Made by a program: the position numbers and the translations under genes. Of a DNA stretch of 25,329 bases, positions 1 to 9,066 are shown in pieces (position 1 is the first letter of the stretch; each line of letters starts with the position of its first letter). The stretch spans positions 1-25,329 of the IMG/VR virus record IMGVR_UViG_3300036814_000696; one strand, 5' to 3'. The stretch is from a virus. The notes below the pieces were generated by a model that worked only from the letters and a program-made list of their open reading frames with translations, had not been told where the DNA came from and made no database searches.

Positions 1-1147
1 ATTTTAGGCTGTACCACATGTAGTAGTATATTGTTTCTATGTCATGTCCAATGGCGACCGGATCTAGCTCTGTGTTTACGAGCGTGTTGTCTTCGACCGG
101 AAGAGTCACTGATGCTGCGGCGGGGTCAGTAAGGTCTTGCGGTGCCAACGTGTCGCCCCACCTATATATTTCATTGTAAGTAGTTGGACCGCCAGTGTCG
201 CCCAGTGCTGTTTCTTGCGTAACCACGGTTGCACCACCCTTGAAAATCTCGGTCTGAAATCTTCTTGCAGCAAATCCGGGAGCAAAGGATGCGTTTTTCG
301 CTACAAATCCGGTATCAATCCGCTTTAGTTTCCAGTCTCCATCAGATGTTGTTGGTGATGGTATTGTTGAGTTCATCTTGGTCTGCATGGGGCTATTGGC
401 TGCTCCGACACCGGTAGCACCCATGCCCCCCGTAGCCATAATGACCTCACATCTTCTAGTATTTAGGTTCCCAACAGCATTTGTTCTTTGAGTTTGAAGC
501 TCGGCTACGATGTCATTAAACTTGTTAGCGTCTGCCGGGTCTGTTCCGTTGAACAGCTCCGGCATCTCAAAGTCGGGATCTGTTCCCCTGTCTTGCCTAA
601 TCCATACATTTAAAGTTGCGCTTTTTCCGCTGGCTGCCAGTGCTGAGTCGCCCTCTATTGCAATAATGTTTGCGCCCAGTGGGGCTGGGTCTCCAACCCT
701 CAATGCTCTTTGGTTTATGTCCTCAGCTAGGTCAAAGTTGTCACTTCCCTTTGCCTCAAGCCATCTCCAACTAGCAGTCGGGCCACCGTTTGGTAGAACC
801 ACGGTTGTGCCCGTAGCCACTCCAGACGTGCTGGTGGTCTGCACTGACGCAACCTCATCGGGGCCAACCCATCTCACATATATGCTTTCACCCTCCGCAT
901 ACCCAGCTGCGACCAGCTCTGCGCCCACAATATCCATAGGGGATCCGGGATAGAAGATAAATCTATGTTTATGGGCCGCCAGATCAAGGTCTAAGTCTGT
1001 AAGATTGTACGTTATAAGGCTGTAGGTGTACCTCATCTTTAACGCATCGCGGATATAGTCTGCTCCCTTGCGAAAGTTCTCGTTAACAGACTTTGGGTCA
1101 AATGTTTGGCCTAATCTGGCGAACCATGGAAATCTTCCAGTCTTCAC
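1..1147 (-). CDS. Partial phage virion/tail-associated protein of unknown function, 3' end beyond the window
   Basis: An uninterrupted frame of 382 codons runs off the left edge, so the C-terminus is missing. The start is GTG at 1147, beginning VKTGRFPWFARLGQTFDPK. A GAGGAG ribosome binding site lies 7 bases upstream, inside the end of the preceding gene, and the GTG begins 1 base after that gene's TAA. The visible part is beta-strand-like with many Thr, Ala and Gly residues and no signal peptide, membrane segment or catalytic motif that I recognise. It is the last visible gene of the late operon, after the beta-helix and beta-rich tail proteins, so a tail or internal virion protein is likely by position. 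The assignment as coding is firm because of the long open frame, good ribosome binding site and operon continuity. The function is inference from context only. Confidence 0.75.
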   Translation of the reverse strand, partial: MKTGRFPWFARLGQTFDPKSVNENFRKGADYIRDALKMRYTYSLITYNLTDLDLDLAAHKHRFIFYPGSPMDIVGAELVAAGYAEGESIYVRWVGPDEVASVQTTSTSGVATGTTVVLPNGGPTASWRWLEAKGSDNFDLAEDINQRALRVGDPAPLGANIIAIEGDSALAASGKSATLNVWIRQDRGTDPDFEMPELFNGTDPADANKFNDIVAELQTQRTNAVGNLNTRRCEVIMATGGMGATGVGAANSPMQTKMNSTIPSPTTSDGDWKLKRIDTGFVAKNASFAPGFAARRFQTEIFKGGATVVTQETALGDTGGPTTYNEIYRWGDTLAPQDLTDPAAASVTLPVEDNTLVNTELDPVAIGHDIETIYYYMWYSLK

Positions 1148-1732
1148 TTAGTTTCTCCTCAGTGCGTTCTTTACCAGCATAAAGGTTTCCACCATTAACT
1201 TTCCATCCGTTGGGCTGTTAACGGTTGTTATGACTTCATACTTTGACCCCTTTAGTAGGGTATTGGCTGGCCTATTGCTATCTACATCATATGTTACATA
1301 TCTGTCTGCATTCACTAGGGCTGCCGAGACCCCCTGCCAGTGAAGCTCTAGCCCACCCTCAAGGTTTGTGATCGGCTCCGTAAGGAATAGGTGGGTCGGA
1401 AGCGGTAGATCGCTCTCAAGGTCGGTAAGCGCCCCCTGAACCCTTACTTGAACGCCCGCCGCCGCCGCAGTTGGGCTGTCCCATCTGACGCTAAACCCAA
1501 TAGCGTATGCGTCATAATCATCTGGGCTTGTAAAGTATTGTTTTGTGATAATGTCGGTCGCGCTAGGCGATTCCTGCCATACCCTGAATCTGCCCAAGAT
1601 GGTGTATGCGTTCTTCATGTCTTTCATGGCGTCAATGCCGAAAGTTAGTCCTGTTATAGGGCCAACCGCTGCATTGCTAAAGGTCACATTTATGTCTTGC
1701 GTGAGTATTGAAAATCCATCTATGATAGCCAT
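1148..1732 (-). CDS. Hypothetical late-operon protein, 194 aa, probable tail component
   Basis: The protein starts MAIIDGFSILTQDINVTFSN and is predicted to be soluble and beta-rich, with alternating hydrophobic residues and no cysteine cluster, transmembrane segment or coiled coil. The ATG overlaps the TAA of the upstream gene by one base (TAATG), and an AAGGAG ribosome binding site precedes it, so the two are probably translationally coupled. I do not recognise the family. Its position between the large beta-rich tail protein and the partial virion protein at the window edge suggests a small tail or head-completion protein. It could equally be a chaperone for a neighbouring tail protein. Coding status is secure; function is not. 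Confidence 0.7.
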   Translation of the reverse strand: MAIIDGFSILTQDINVTFSNAAVGPITGLTFGIDAMKDMKNAYTILGRFRVWQESPSATDIITKQYFTSPDDYDAYAIGFSVRWDSPTAAAAGVQVRVQGALTDLESDLPLPTHLFLTEPITNLEGGLELHWQGVSAALVNADRYVTYDVDSNRPANTLLKGSKYEVITTVNSPTDGKLMVETFMLVKNALRRN

Positions 1733-3315
1733 TATACAGGTCTCCTTTGACCGTAGCCTCGTGTGGCAAATGACACTCCGCCAATGCGAACCCGGCCTCC
1801 GGCAGCCTGAACCTCTACTGAGATATCATCAGTTCTCTTAGCAAACTGGAACCTGTTACCTTCTAGCTCTACTGTTTTAAGCTTGGCGTCATTTGGGGCT
1901 GTTGGCCCCCACTTGGTTGTCCCACCGTCCATAACGACTCCGTTGGCTTCGGTCACAATCTCTTGAAGTGTTCCGTCTTGCTTTTGATACTCTCCCCTTA
2001 CGGCAACCTTTACAAGTTTTCCACCATTGTCAGCCTTCATAAATATAGCTCTCACCACGGGTTGTATTTCAGGGTTATATGGGACTAGGCCAGCAATCGA
2101 CCCGCTATAGGTAATGTCTGACCTATAGGCTTGAGCGAATGTGTTATCATCTGTTATCGTATCTCTGTCTAAGTGGAACTTCATAACGACGGCCATGTCT
2201 CCCACAACTATCCCTGACGTATTGCATGCGCGAAACAGAAACAATGTCTCACCTTCTCGACTTGTTAAGACCCCCTCCAGCCCCTTCATCTTGCTTGGTG
2301 TCCACCAGCTCTTTAAATCTTCATATAGATCGACCATGCAAACGCCGCCCTCAAAGGTGTCGTTTGCATTCTTATCTATAGATCCAATAGCAACAGCCAT
2401 TCCGGTATCTGTTTCAAACATCTGTCCTGATCTATAATCAGGAAAAGAAATCATATCAGATAACGACCTAACAAACCTTTTATCTGATAATGGAACCTCA
2501 TCGGATGTTTCAACATCAATACGTTTATACCCGCGCTTTGTTAGTCCGTATAGTCCAAATGGCGTCATGGCGCTCTGCCTGTAATCGTTTGCCTTATAGT
2601 TTGAAATCTTGTTTACGGAGCCTACGATTCCTGCACCTTGAGCTACGGACTGTGAGTTCATTGAGTACACGCCCTCACTTGTAACCGCTACCAAATCCCC
2701 TGTATCGGTAACGTGCAGACCATAGACAACGCCCGGAAGAGCCAAGAAGCCATCAGCTGTATAGGTTCGTGGCGCATACGGATCTGATATGAACAATGCT
2801 TCACCTTGAGCTATGACACATCTATCTGCCCAAGAAACGCAGATTCCTCTGGGCATTGATAGGGTCTGTATTGATGGGTTAACCGAAAGCTCTGAAGTCG
2901 CCACAACGATTCCGCTTCCAGAATAACCCCAAAGTGTTGGGATGTCGGGTCCAGATATTATGACCTCCCCATTCACCACTGCGCCAGTCATGGCCCTTAT
3001 TGGTCTATCGGCTCCAAGGGGAAGCACCTGTTTTCTTTGAGTGTCTGGCAGGTTCTCATCCATTACATACATCTCAAGAGTTCTTTGAGCTGGTGATCCT
3101 GTTCCCATTAATACATAGTGCTGAACGCTGTCTGCAAACTGAGACTTGGCAGTAAAAGATCCTCTGGGATACATTTGATGGGGTGCTGGAAATGCCGTGA
3201 ATGAGCATATCTGGTCTTGTCCCGGCCTTGTCGTAAGCTCTTCGGACTGATTGATCCACATGTTTCTCTTGTTCCAGTTTGCAGTGCTTATTGCTGATGA
3301 AATATTATTGCTCAT
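1732..3315 (-). CDS. Large beta-rich tail protein, possible beta-propeller (tail nozzle / DNA-stabilisation type)
   Basis: This 527-aa protein is rich in short beta strands with repeated Gly/Ser turns and has no membrane segment. Length, composition and position after the connector genes resemble the propeller-like tail proteins of short-tailed phages (P22 gp10, T7 gp12), which close the tail channel. That comparison is by analogy, not by a recognised motif. The frame extends to a GTG at 3321, but that codon sits only one base after AAAGG. The ATG at 3315 has AAGG about 8 bases upstream and is the better start, giving MSNNISSAISTANWNKRNMW. It lies just beyond the beta-helix gene's TGA (3318-3320) and shares one base with the next gene. 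A receptor-binding role is an alternative. Confidence 0.6.
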   Translation of the reverse strand: MSNNISSAISTANWNKRNMWINQSEELTTRPGQDQICSFTAFPAPHQMYPRGSFTAKSQFADSVQHYVLMGTGSPAQRTLEMYVMDENLPDTQRKQVLPLGADRPIRAMTGAVVNGEVIISGPDIPTLWGYSGSGIVVATSELSVNPSIQTLSMPRGICVSWADRCVIAQGEALFISDPYAPRTYTADGFLALPGVVYGLHVTDTGDLVAVTSEGVYSMNSQSVAQGAGIVGSVNKISNYKANDYRQSAMTPFGLYGLTKRGYKRIDVETSDEVPLSDKRFVRSLSDMISFPDYRSGQMFETDTGMAVAIGSIDKNANDTFEGGVCMVDLYEDLKSWWTPSKMKGLEGVLTSREGETLFLFRACNTSGIVVGDMAVVMKFHLDRDTITDDNTFAQAYRSDITYSGSIAGLVPYNPEIQPVVRAIFMKADNGGKLVKVAVRGEYQKQDGTLQEIVTEANGVVMDGGTTKWGPTAPNDAKLKTVELEGNRFQFAKRTDDISVEVQAAGGRVRIGGVSFATRGYGQRRPV

Positions 3316-3317
3316 GA

Positions 3318-4970
3318 TCACACCTTTCCTTTTGGTGGTGGCTTTCCTTTGAGTGGTGGAGGCCCATCGGCATCCACAAATAAATGCTTAGACCCTATTC
3401 CTTCAGCGGCAATAGTCATTGGACCAAAGTTTCCCCAAGCCAAGCTGGTTCCAGCGACAAAGGTAATCCCTGAAGTTGCCGGTACTTCTGTTTGAACTTG
3501 AAACCCTAGAGTTACTTCTTGGCCAGCCACAAAGGGAGACCCAAGATAGTTACCATTAAACCTCCACTCAAACATTACAGGCTGTTTTAAGACTGCCTCA
3601 TAGTTAATCTCTTGAACGGTATTCATCGTGGCACTCAATGGGACCGCCACCCCGCTAGTAAAATCTACAAGTCTAATGTTGACCTTTTCCGCTAGAGCTG
3701 AGGAGCATATTATATGGGAATGCAATCGTATTAAGCATGTTTTCCCACATGGAATATAAAATGTTACCTCAGATCTCTGACTGATATTGTTTATATTTGT
3801 TAAGTCTTCCCAGACCCCAAGAGTCGCATCAGCAGTTACATTTCTAACCCATGTATTTATAGGGCTATCTATTACTGTCTCCCCTAGATACTCACCACCA
3901 TAAGCTATTCTTCCCGGCCCTATGATGTCGGTCGAGAGTGACTCAGCTAGGGGGAATGCGTCGTATGCGATATTGTCTCTTACTATGCAGCATTCCGTAT
4001 TTAGCATTACTGCTGGATAGGTTAGGTTTCCAACAACATTTCCCACTATTACTAAAGACTCAGAGGTGGGATCTATAAATATCTCATCAATAAAGTTGTT
4101 GGTTAACTGGAGACCTTTGATGTCGGGGCCAACAGTTAGGAGCTGAGCGACTCGGTTACCAAAAAGCCTTGGAGAGTCTTTCATCCCCACTGTGGCCGGA
4201 TCTCCCTTTACTGTCAGGTTTCCACCAATAGAGTTTCCACTCATGGACCCCTCAAAAAGGAAAATGTCAACACTCCCAAGAAGGGTGTTATCTGTCATGT
4301 TTGTTTCGCTAAAGATTCCGTTAATGGAAACAGTGGCGGGCGGATAACCCGTCCCGCCTCTTATCTTTTCAGTATTTGCATACATTTCACATCGAACAAG
4401 GTTTATATAAATGTCTGAAAAAACAGTCTGTATGGTAACTGTGGATATGATGATATTGTCACTGATAACAGACTCTTGAAGGAATAGGTTTTGGGACGCA
4501 CCGCCGCCCTCTCTAGAGAAAACCTTTTCACACTCCTCTATGACGCATCTCTGAACATTCACTGATGTTAAGATATAGTTTGATGCAGACTCCTTGTTGA
4601 GGATTACTGCATCAAACCCCTTTATGTATAGATCTTGTATGAATAGGTATGATGAATTGCTTGCAGTCTTGGTTGGACTGTCGCCACCTACCTTGAAAAG
4701 ATCAAAGGGGGTAGATCCTGATTTTGGCTCTAGCCGTCCTCCGCCAAACCCTGTTATCGTTACTGCTTGTTGGGAGTTTGTGCCATTGGGGGCCTCCACG
4801 ATATTTATCTCTACAGATCGAGATACAAATATCTGAGATGCAATAACGACACGGCTACCTCTCTTAACATTGCCTAAGACATTTCTTAGTTCAATATCAT
4901 TATACACAACGATGTCTCTTTGAGATCTTCGTGTATGGTCATAGCTGTGCTGGGGGATTACACGTCCCAT
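3318..4970 (-). CDS. Right-handed beta-helix tail protein (tailspike/tail fibre-like)
   Basis: This 550-aa protein has, from about residue 30 to 340, repeated short strands ending in Asn, Gly or Ser turns (for example SYLFIQDLYIKGFDAVILNK, QESVISDNIIISTVTIQ). This is the pattern of pectate-lyase-like parallel beta-helices used by phage tailspikes. A second, jelly-roll-like beta domain follows at about 370-520. The C-terminus ends in a Pro/Lys repeat, PPPLKGKPPPKGKV. No catalytic acid cluster can be assigned by eye, so depolymerase activity is not claimed. The ATG overlaps the TAA of the upstream connector gene by one base. Family knowledge: such proteins bind or digest surface polysaccharide. 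Binding the host surface is the most likely role; a structural tail role is possible. Confidence 0.65.
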   Translation of the reverse strand: MGRVIPQHSYDHTRRSQRDIVVYNDIELRNVLGNVKRGSRVVIASQIFVSRSVEINIVEAPNGTNSQQAVTITGFGGGRLEPKSGSTPFDLFKVGGDSPTKTASNSSYLFIQDLYIKGFDAVILNKESASNYILTSVNVQRCVIEECEKVFSREGGGASQNLFLQESVISDNIIISTVTIQTVFSDIYINLVRCEMYANTEKIRGGTGYPPATVSINGIFSETNMTDNTLLGSVDIFLFEGSMSGNSIGGNLTVKGDPATVGMKDSPRLFGNRVAQLLTVGPDIKGLQLTNNFIDEIFIDPTSESLVIVGNVVGNLTYPAVMLNTECCIVRDNIAYDAFPLAESLSTDIIGPGRIAYGGEYLGETVIDSPINTWVRNVTADATLGVWEDLTNINNISQRSEVTFYIPCGKTCLIRLHSHIICSSALAEKVNIRLVDFTSGVAVPLSATMNTVQEINYEAVLKQPVMFEWRFNGNYLGSPFVAGQEVTLGFQVQTEVPATSGITFVAGTSLAWGNFGPMTIAAEGIGSKHLFVDADGPPPLKGKPPPKGKV

Positions 4971-5731
4971 TACCAGAAACGCACTCTGTGTAGTCTGAGA
5001 ACAAATGCCTCATTAGATCTGGTGTCGCGAGCTGCATAACTCCAGCGATACCATAGTGCTCCGGGCACAACGGTTCGGTTTCTTGTTGATGGAAATATGA
5101 CAGATATTGGATTCTCCGGCGCTGTCATGCAGGTGTCTCTCAACATCATTATTCTCTCATCGAGCTGTGTGTTTCCTTCGTTTTCTTTTGGTGTTAAATG
5201 TTTGGCCGCAACTGTGCAGACCCACTGGTCAAATACGGCCCACTCAAGTTGGCCTTGAACTCCCGTGTAGGGGTCTTTGATAGATCTGGAGTATCTTAAC
5301 GGATTAGCAGCTGGTAGATCGGTAAAGTCTGGAGTAAATACTACGCGAACCTTTAAGTCTTGAATGACATCCATATCCACTTCCACATCCTTTTCTCGGA
5401 TGGCGTGTATATTATAATATGATTGTCCTTGTCTTAGGTTTACAGACCTAATCATTAACGGTGCAATGGGTCTGCTTGAGGGATCGCCTGCAACGAAAAG
5501 ACTTCCAAAGTTATATATGCCGTTGGCCGAAGCTATGTTTAATACTGCATCAAAAAAATCTCCACCAAGATTGCAGTAGTTCGATACGCATTCTTGTGCG
5601 GCCATTTGTATGGCTAGGTCTACTTCGTTTGTGGGATCAAACGGATCGGCAGCCGCTGGAGGCGTCCACCGCTGACCATCGGGATCATCAATCAAAGTCA
5701 GCGTCATCTTTCGTGCGGTTTCTAGGTTCAT
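4970..5731 (-). CDS. Head-tail connector / tail adaptor candidate, 253 aa
   Basis: The protein begins MNLETARKMTLTLIDDPDGQ. It has a helical N-terminal half with the pattern of adaptor proteins that sit under the portal, then a mixed alpha/beta middle, and a basic, aromatic C-terminus (RLHRVRFW). The start overlaps the preceding gene's stop as ATGA, and its own TAA overlaps the beta-helix gene's ATG, so the three are tightly coupled. Location two genes after the major capsid gene is where phages encode head-completion or tail-tube-adaptor proteins, and the length fits T7 gp11-like or P22 gp4-like adaptors loosely. The assignment rests on position, size and overall character; no diagnostic motif was found. 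Confidence 0.5.
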   Translation of the reverse strand: MNLETARKMTLTLIDDPDGQRWTPPAAADPFDPTNEVDLAIQMAAQECVSNYCNLGGDFFDAVLNIASANGIYNFGSLFVAGDPSSRPIAPLMIRSVNLRQGQSYYNIHAIREKDVEVDMDVIQDLKVRVVFTPDFTDLPAANPLRYSRSIKDPYTGVQGQLEWAVFDQWVCTVAAKHLTPKENEGNTQLDERIMMLRDTCMTAPENPISVIFPSTRNRTVVPGALWYRWSYAARDTRSNEAFVLRLHRVRFW

Positions 5732-6096
5732 TTTACAGAAAACCTCGGTGTTCTAATGTGATTTAAAAAGTCAGCGAACTCTTCGCCAGCCTCTATGGCT
5801 TTATATGAAGCCTCTTTTGAAGGTCTTTGAGAATCTTCCCACATTTTATTATAATGCTGTGCGACAGCCAGACGACTAACTCTGCCACTAAGTGGGACAG
5901 AGAAGTGGCCAAATTCAGGAAAAGGACAAATCGGGATTTCAGTATCGATAACAAAGGTCACCCCACATCCGGTTCTAAGTTTCATCTTAACTGGCTCCAT
6001 AAATAAAAGCTCCCCAGCAACAACACTCGCTTGAATGTTGTGCCGGGACAGCCTTAAGGCCAGTCTCTTTTGCGTTTTAAGAGATGGTTTAATCAT
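5728..6096 (-). CDS. Small head-completion / connector candidate, 122 aa
   Basis: This is a basic protein starting MIKPSLKTQKRLALRLSRHN, with a Lys/Arg-rich helical N-terminus followed by a beta-rich segment and a helical tail (AIEAGEEFADFLNHI). It is the first gene after the major capsid gene, 14 bases away, and its stop overlaps the next start as ATGA. A TAGG ribosome binding site sits 6 bases before the ATG. The position is typical of small head-completion or connector proteins, but I do not recognise the family. A nucleic-acid-contacting role for the basic N-terminus is possible but speculative. Confidence 0.5.
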   Translation of the reverse strand: MIKPSLKTQKRLALRLSRHNIQASVVAGELLFMEPVKMKLRTGCGVTFVIDTEIPICPFPEFGHFSVPLSGRVSRLAVAQHYNKMWEDSQRPSKEASYKAIEAGEEFADFLNHIRTPRFSVK

Positions 6097-6110
6097 TAGT
6101 TACCTATGGA

Positions 6111-7448
6111 TCAAGGTGTGTCTTGCCAGTTTCCGCCAGCAATACCGGTTAACTTGCCTAGGCCATTTCGTTTGATACATCGCACATTGTACATACCAAA
6201 GATCTGGGTATCATAGATAAAGTCAGTCGGTGAAACCATCGCAGCTTTTTTACCATCATAGTCTGGTTGGAAGTCTCTCCACTCAGCTAGTTTGGTGTCG
6301 CTATCAGTGAATAACAACAAGTTTTGATCAGGCATGTTCTCATCAACAACAATAGTTTTACCTTCATATGTTGCAGTTGAGGACGTACCCGCATCATTTG
6401 CTTGACCACTTCCAACAAATCTACGATTTGAAAGTAAGAGACTCATGTAATCATGGAACACTGTGCTATTCATAACAGTATGTGTCCATGGTTTACCCGA
6501 ACGACGCTTTACTTTCTTTGATAGGTTATCCATAGCCTCAATGGTTAACAGTGCAGCAGTCTCCTCGCTACCAGTATAGTCACCACCAGCAGCAGCAATG
6601 CCACTATAGTTACCAGTTGTACCGAGAGTTGATCCAACTGGAGCCAATGTTGCACTTGCTAAATCCAATAACGAAGTCATTGCATTTTGAAGCGCACCAC
6701 CGTCCAAGGGAACCAATACGTCAAGACTTAAAGTTGCAAAAGTCGTAACGGACAAGCCACCAGTGTTCGGAGCAAGTAACGCACCACCAACGGTTCCAGA
6801 GGCAGTCATAACATGTGGCGTAAACGTCACAACGTTTGTAGCGTAGTTAATCCCTGTAACAACCAATGCGGCTGGTGTTCCAGCTACCGTGGCAGGGAAT
6901 GTCTGCGTGTAGGTTGCACCAGTGAACGCATGACCGATACGGTATCCCGATACGTCAACAGCAATAGAGTCTAGGGTGATTACCCGTGGTGTGCCAATCA
7001 CACCAGCAGCGCCATCCACCAAGTTAAGAGCCGGAAATGGACGAGTTACCGCACCAGAACGAAACAATGCTCGTCCAAGGGTACGACCCAAGTCAGCTCC
7101 GACAGTTTCCATTTGCTCACGAACCAAGTTCACACCGTCTTGCTTGCTGATGCAAGTAAGAGCTGCAATACGAGGAACACTTAAGCGACTGAAAAGTGCT
7201 TTCGGATGGTATGCAAGCTGAACAGGTTCAGTGTTAGAACCAGACGGCAACGCACCACCATCAGAAATAAAACCAGTAGAAGTGATACCACCAGTTTTAA
7301 CGTTAACAATACCAACAGTACCAGCCTGTTTTACTTTATTAATATGCCCTTTGCCTACAAAGGGCGCAGCCATATTTGCTTGCTCGGTCACGATTGAGTT
7401 ACCAAAACGTGCAACGAGTTCAGCGATTTCATTAAATGTAATAGCCAT
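6111..7448 (-). CDS. Major capsid protein (HK97-fold likely)
   Basis: This 445-aa protein follows the scaffold gene directly, the standard order for tailed-phage heads. It starts MAITFNEIAELVARFGNSIV. The segment around 70-145 (SRLSVPRIAALTCI, EQMETVGADLGRTLGRALFR) looks like the spine-helix region of HK97-type capsids, and the C-terminal part (FIYDTQIFGMYNVRCIKRNG) like the A-domain end. The Gly/Thr/Val-rich stretch at about 160-275 looks like an inserted beta domain, which would make it longer than minimal HK97 capsids. The ATG overlaps the scaffold TAA by one base, with GGAG about 10 bases before it. Role: the shell subunit of the icosahedral head. The call rests on length, gene order and composition. 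Confidence 0.8.
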   Translation of the reverse strand: MAITFNEIAELVARFGNSIVTEQANMAAPFVGKGHINKVKQAGTVGIVNVKTGGITSTGFISDGGALPSGSNTEPVQLAYHPKALFSRLSVPRIAALTCISKQDGVNLVREQMETVGADLGRTLGRALFRSGAVTRPFPALNLVDGAAGVIGTPRVITLDSIAVDVSGYRIGHAFTGATYTQTFPATVAGTPAALVVTGINYATNVVTFTPHVMTASGTVGGALLAPNTGGLSVTTFATLSLDVLVPLDGGALQNAMTSLLDLASATLAPVGSTLGTTGNYSGIAAAGGDYTGSEETAALLTIEAMDNLSKKVKRRSGKPWTHTVMNSTVFHDYMSLLLSNRRFVGSGQANDAGTSSTATYEGKTIVVDENMPDQNLLLFTDSDTKLAEWRDFQPDYDGKKAAMVSPTDFIYDTQIFGMYNVRCIKRNGLGKLTGIAGGNWQDTP

Positions 7449-8260
7449 TATCTTTTTTCTCCAGAAATTGATTCAAGAAACGCAACCATATCATCGGATG
7501 AGTTTCCTGAAGTGTTTACTTGTGCACCTTGTGTGCGTATAGGTTTAGGGGCATCGTTAGGTTTGCCCCGTGCTAAATGTTTCCTATAGGTTTTCAGTCG
7601 AGCACCGTGAATATTCTTAGCTAGATCATCAAGTGAAACATCGTCTGACTTAGAGAAAGCAATCACAAGTTCCTCGGAACTGAAAGTGTTATACTTTTCT
7701 GCTAAGTTATCCGCTGTATCAATGATCTCGTCAGCACGTTCCGTGACGACTTGATCTTGATGTTCTGACACCCTCTTATGATGAAGCTGTTGCTGCTGCC
7801 GCTGTTCCAACTCTCGCATTTGATGCTGCAATCTCATTTGCCTGATTTCATGATCACGGGGATCACTATCAACATACTCTGCCAGTTTTTTCTCAGAGGT
7901 ATTGAGTCGATCTTTCATTGCTGAAAACATTAACTCATACTGCTTTTGCTGCATATCAAGTTGCTCAGCATGGGACTCAGCCCTACGCCTTGCAGCCTGA
8001 AGGCTGTTTATTCTTTTAGTAAATGCCGCTTTAGGAATGACCTCTTCTTGAGGTTCTTCCGCTGCATCATCTACCCACTCGCTTTCTTCCTGCTCATCTT
8101 GAGCCTCGACTTGTTCGGTGTCGGAACCGGGTTCCTCGATAGTTTCGCCATCGGTGTCGGAGGATTGCGATTCCTCGTTTTCGCTGTTTTCCAGATGACT
8201 TACCATCTGCTCTTCGATTGAGGGTGCCGGGGCCTCGTTTACGACTTCGCCATTTTCCAT
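7448..8260 (-). CDS. Capsid scaffolding protein
   Basis: This 270-aa protein is very acidic at the N-terminus (about residues 1-75, many Glu/Asp). A Gln/Glu/Arg-rich stretch at about 85-160 is predicted to form long helices or coiled coil (ELEQRQQQQLHHK), followed by a charged helical tail. This highly charged, helical, low-complexity design placed directly before the capsid gene is characteristic of phage scaffolds, which direct procapsid assembly and then leave. AGGAG stands 5 bases before the ATG, and the stop overlaps the capsid start, suggesting coupled expression. No protease motif (Ser/His/Asp) was seen, so a scaffold-protease fusion is not supported. Confidence 0.75.
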   Translation of the reverse strand: MENGEVVNEAPAPSIEEQMVSHLENSENEESQSSDTDGETIEEPGSDTEQVEAQDEQEESEWVDDAAEEPQEEVIPKAAFTKRINSLQAARRRAESHAEQLDMQQKQYELMFSAMKDRLNTSEKKLAEYVDSDPRDHEIRQMRLQHQMRELEQRQQQQLHHKRVSEHQDQVVTERADEIIDTADNLAEKYNTFSSEELVIAFSKSDDVSLDDLAKNIHGARLKTYRKHLARGKPNDAPKPIRTQGAQVNTSGNSSDDMVAFLESISGEKR

Positions 8261-8276
8261 GGGTTCTCCTATTGTG

Positions 8277-8480
8277 TTAACTTATCTTGGTCATAATATA
8301 TGATCCAATGCCTATGATGCCGCCAGAAACAGCACCCCATATGCCAGCCTTAACCTTAAGTTGTGCCAGCTCCTCTCCATGCCTGATCAAATGTTCAGAC
8401 ATTCGTTCAAGTTTTTCACCGTGCTTTTCAAGCTCAGATAAAACAAGCTTTGAATATTCCGACCATCCATTCTCAGTCAT
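8277..8480 (-). CDS. Small coiled-coil protein with C-terminal membrane segment
   Basis: The 67-residue product has a charged amphipathic helix (residues about 8-42, SELEKHGEKLERMSEHLIR) followed by one hydrophobic, glycine-rich segment (about 46-64, IWGAVSGGIIGIGSYIM). The plan resembles small phage XhlA-like or holin-like membrane proteins, but it lies in the head module rather than next to the endolysin. The ATG overlaps the preceding gene's TGA as ATGA. A smaller protein with the same architecture is encoded at 21802-21978. Possible roles are a second holin or spanin-like membrane effector, or a membrane-associated assembly factor. None can be chosen from sequence alone. Confidence 0.55.
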   Translation of the reverse strand: MTENGWSEYSKLVLSELEKHGEKLERMSEHLIRHGEELAQLKVKAGIWGAVSGGIIGIGSYIMTKIS

Positions 8481-8911
8481 TTTGAAATCCTTTCAGTAGC
8501 CCGTCTTCTAGCTAAAGTCTCTTTAAACTTTTTTCTTGGGTCTATTGTTCTATCTAAAATGCTGTTCGCCTTTTTGGGCGACCGCATTTTTTCCATAAGT
8601 GGTGGCACGGGCGAGTGGTCTTTAAACGTCCGATCTGCTTCGTTGCTCATCGAGTTAGTCAATGAATGAAACTTATCATATTTATCATTCTCATCCATTG
8701 CTTCGTTGTAGTCGTTGGGCGTTAGAGATCTAAAAGAATCCCATGCGTAGTTTTCTGACTCCAGCATCTTCCACTCTTCCATGAGTTTGCCCCAGTCCGT
8801 GCCGGATGGGCCAGTATGTTTGTCCATCAACTCGTGCCAAGTGTTGTTCATGGCCTCCACTTCTTCCTTGCGAGTAAGCTCCTTGTAGGCTCTATCTAAT
8901 CCACCAATCAT
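8477..8911 (-). CDS. Hypothetical late protein, 144 aa, charged and helical
   Basis: The protein begins MIGGLDRAYKELTRKEEVEA and is strongly charged throughout, with a Trp/Asp-rich middle (AWDSFRSLTPNDYNEAMDEN) and a basic C-terminus (RKKFKETLARRRATERISK). No membrane segment or recognised domain is present. Its start overlaps the 50-aa gene upstream (ATGA), and its stop overlaps the coiled-coil membrane protein gene. It lies between portal and scaffold, where minor head proteins are often encoded. I do not recognise the family. The tight overlaps and consistent frame make coding status likely. Confidence 0.6.
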   Translation of the reverse strand: MIGGLDRAYKELTRKEEVEAMNNTWHELMDKHTGPSGTDWGKLMEEWKMLESENYAWDSFRSLTPNDYNEAMDENDKYDKFHSLTNSMSNEADRTFKDHSPVPPLMEKMRSPKKANSILDRTIDPRKKFKETLARRRATERISK

Positions 8912-9060
8912 TTAGATACTCTTTCTACTGCTTTCATCTTTTCTGCCTTAGAATACTTCTTCTTCTTCTTCTTGTGCTTCTCTTCGGCACTCCACTCTGC
9001 GGCCATTTCAGGCTTGTTGGCGTACATCCACTTCTTTTGCTTGTCAGATTTAAAAGGCAT
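8908..9060 (-). CDS. Small Lys-rich phage protein, MPFKSDKQ..WMYAN type
   Basis: This 50-aa protein starts MPFKSDKQKKWMYANKPEMA and continues into a run of six lysines (HKKKKKKY) and a basic tail. The N-terminal pattern MPFxSxxQxxWM(Y/F)xxxPEMAxxW is one I recognise from many small phage proteins of unknown function encoded near head genes. The ATG is preceded by AGGA about 5 bases away, and the stop overlaps the next start as ATGA. The extreme positive charge suggests nucleic acid contact, for example packaged DNA or scaffold RNA, but that is inference. It is easy to miss because of its length. Confidence 0.7.
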   Translation of the reverse strand: MPFKSDKQKKWMYANKPEMAAEWSAEEKHKKKKKKYSKAEKMKAVERVSK

Positions 9061-9066
9061 TTTTTC

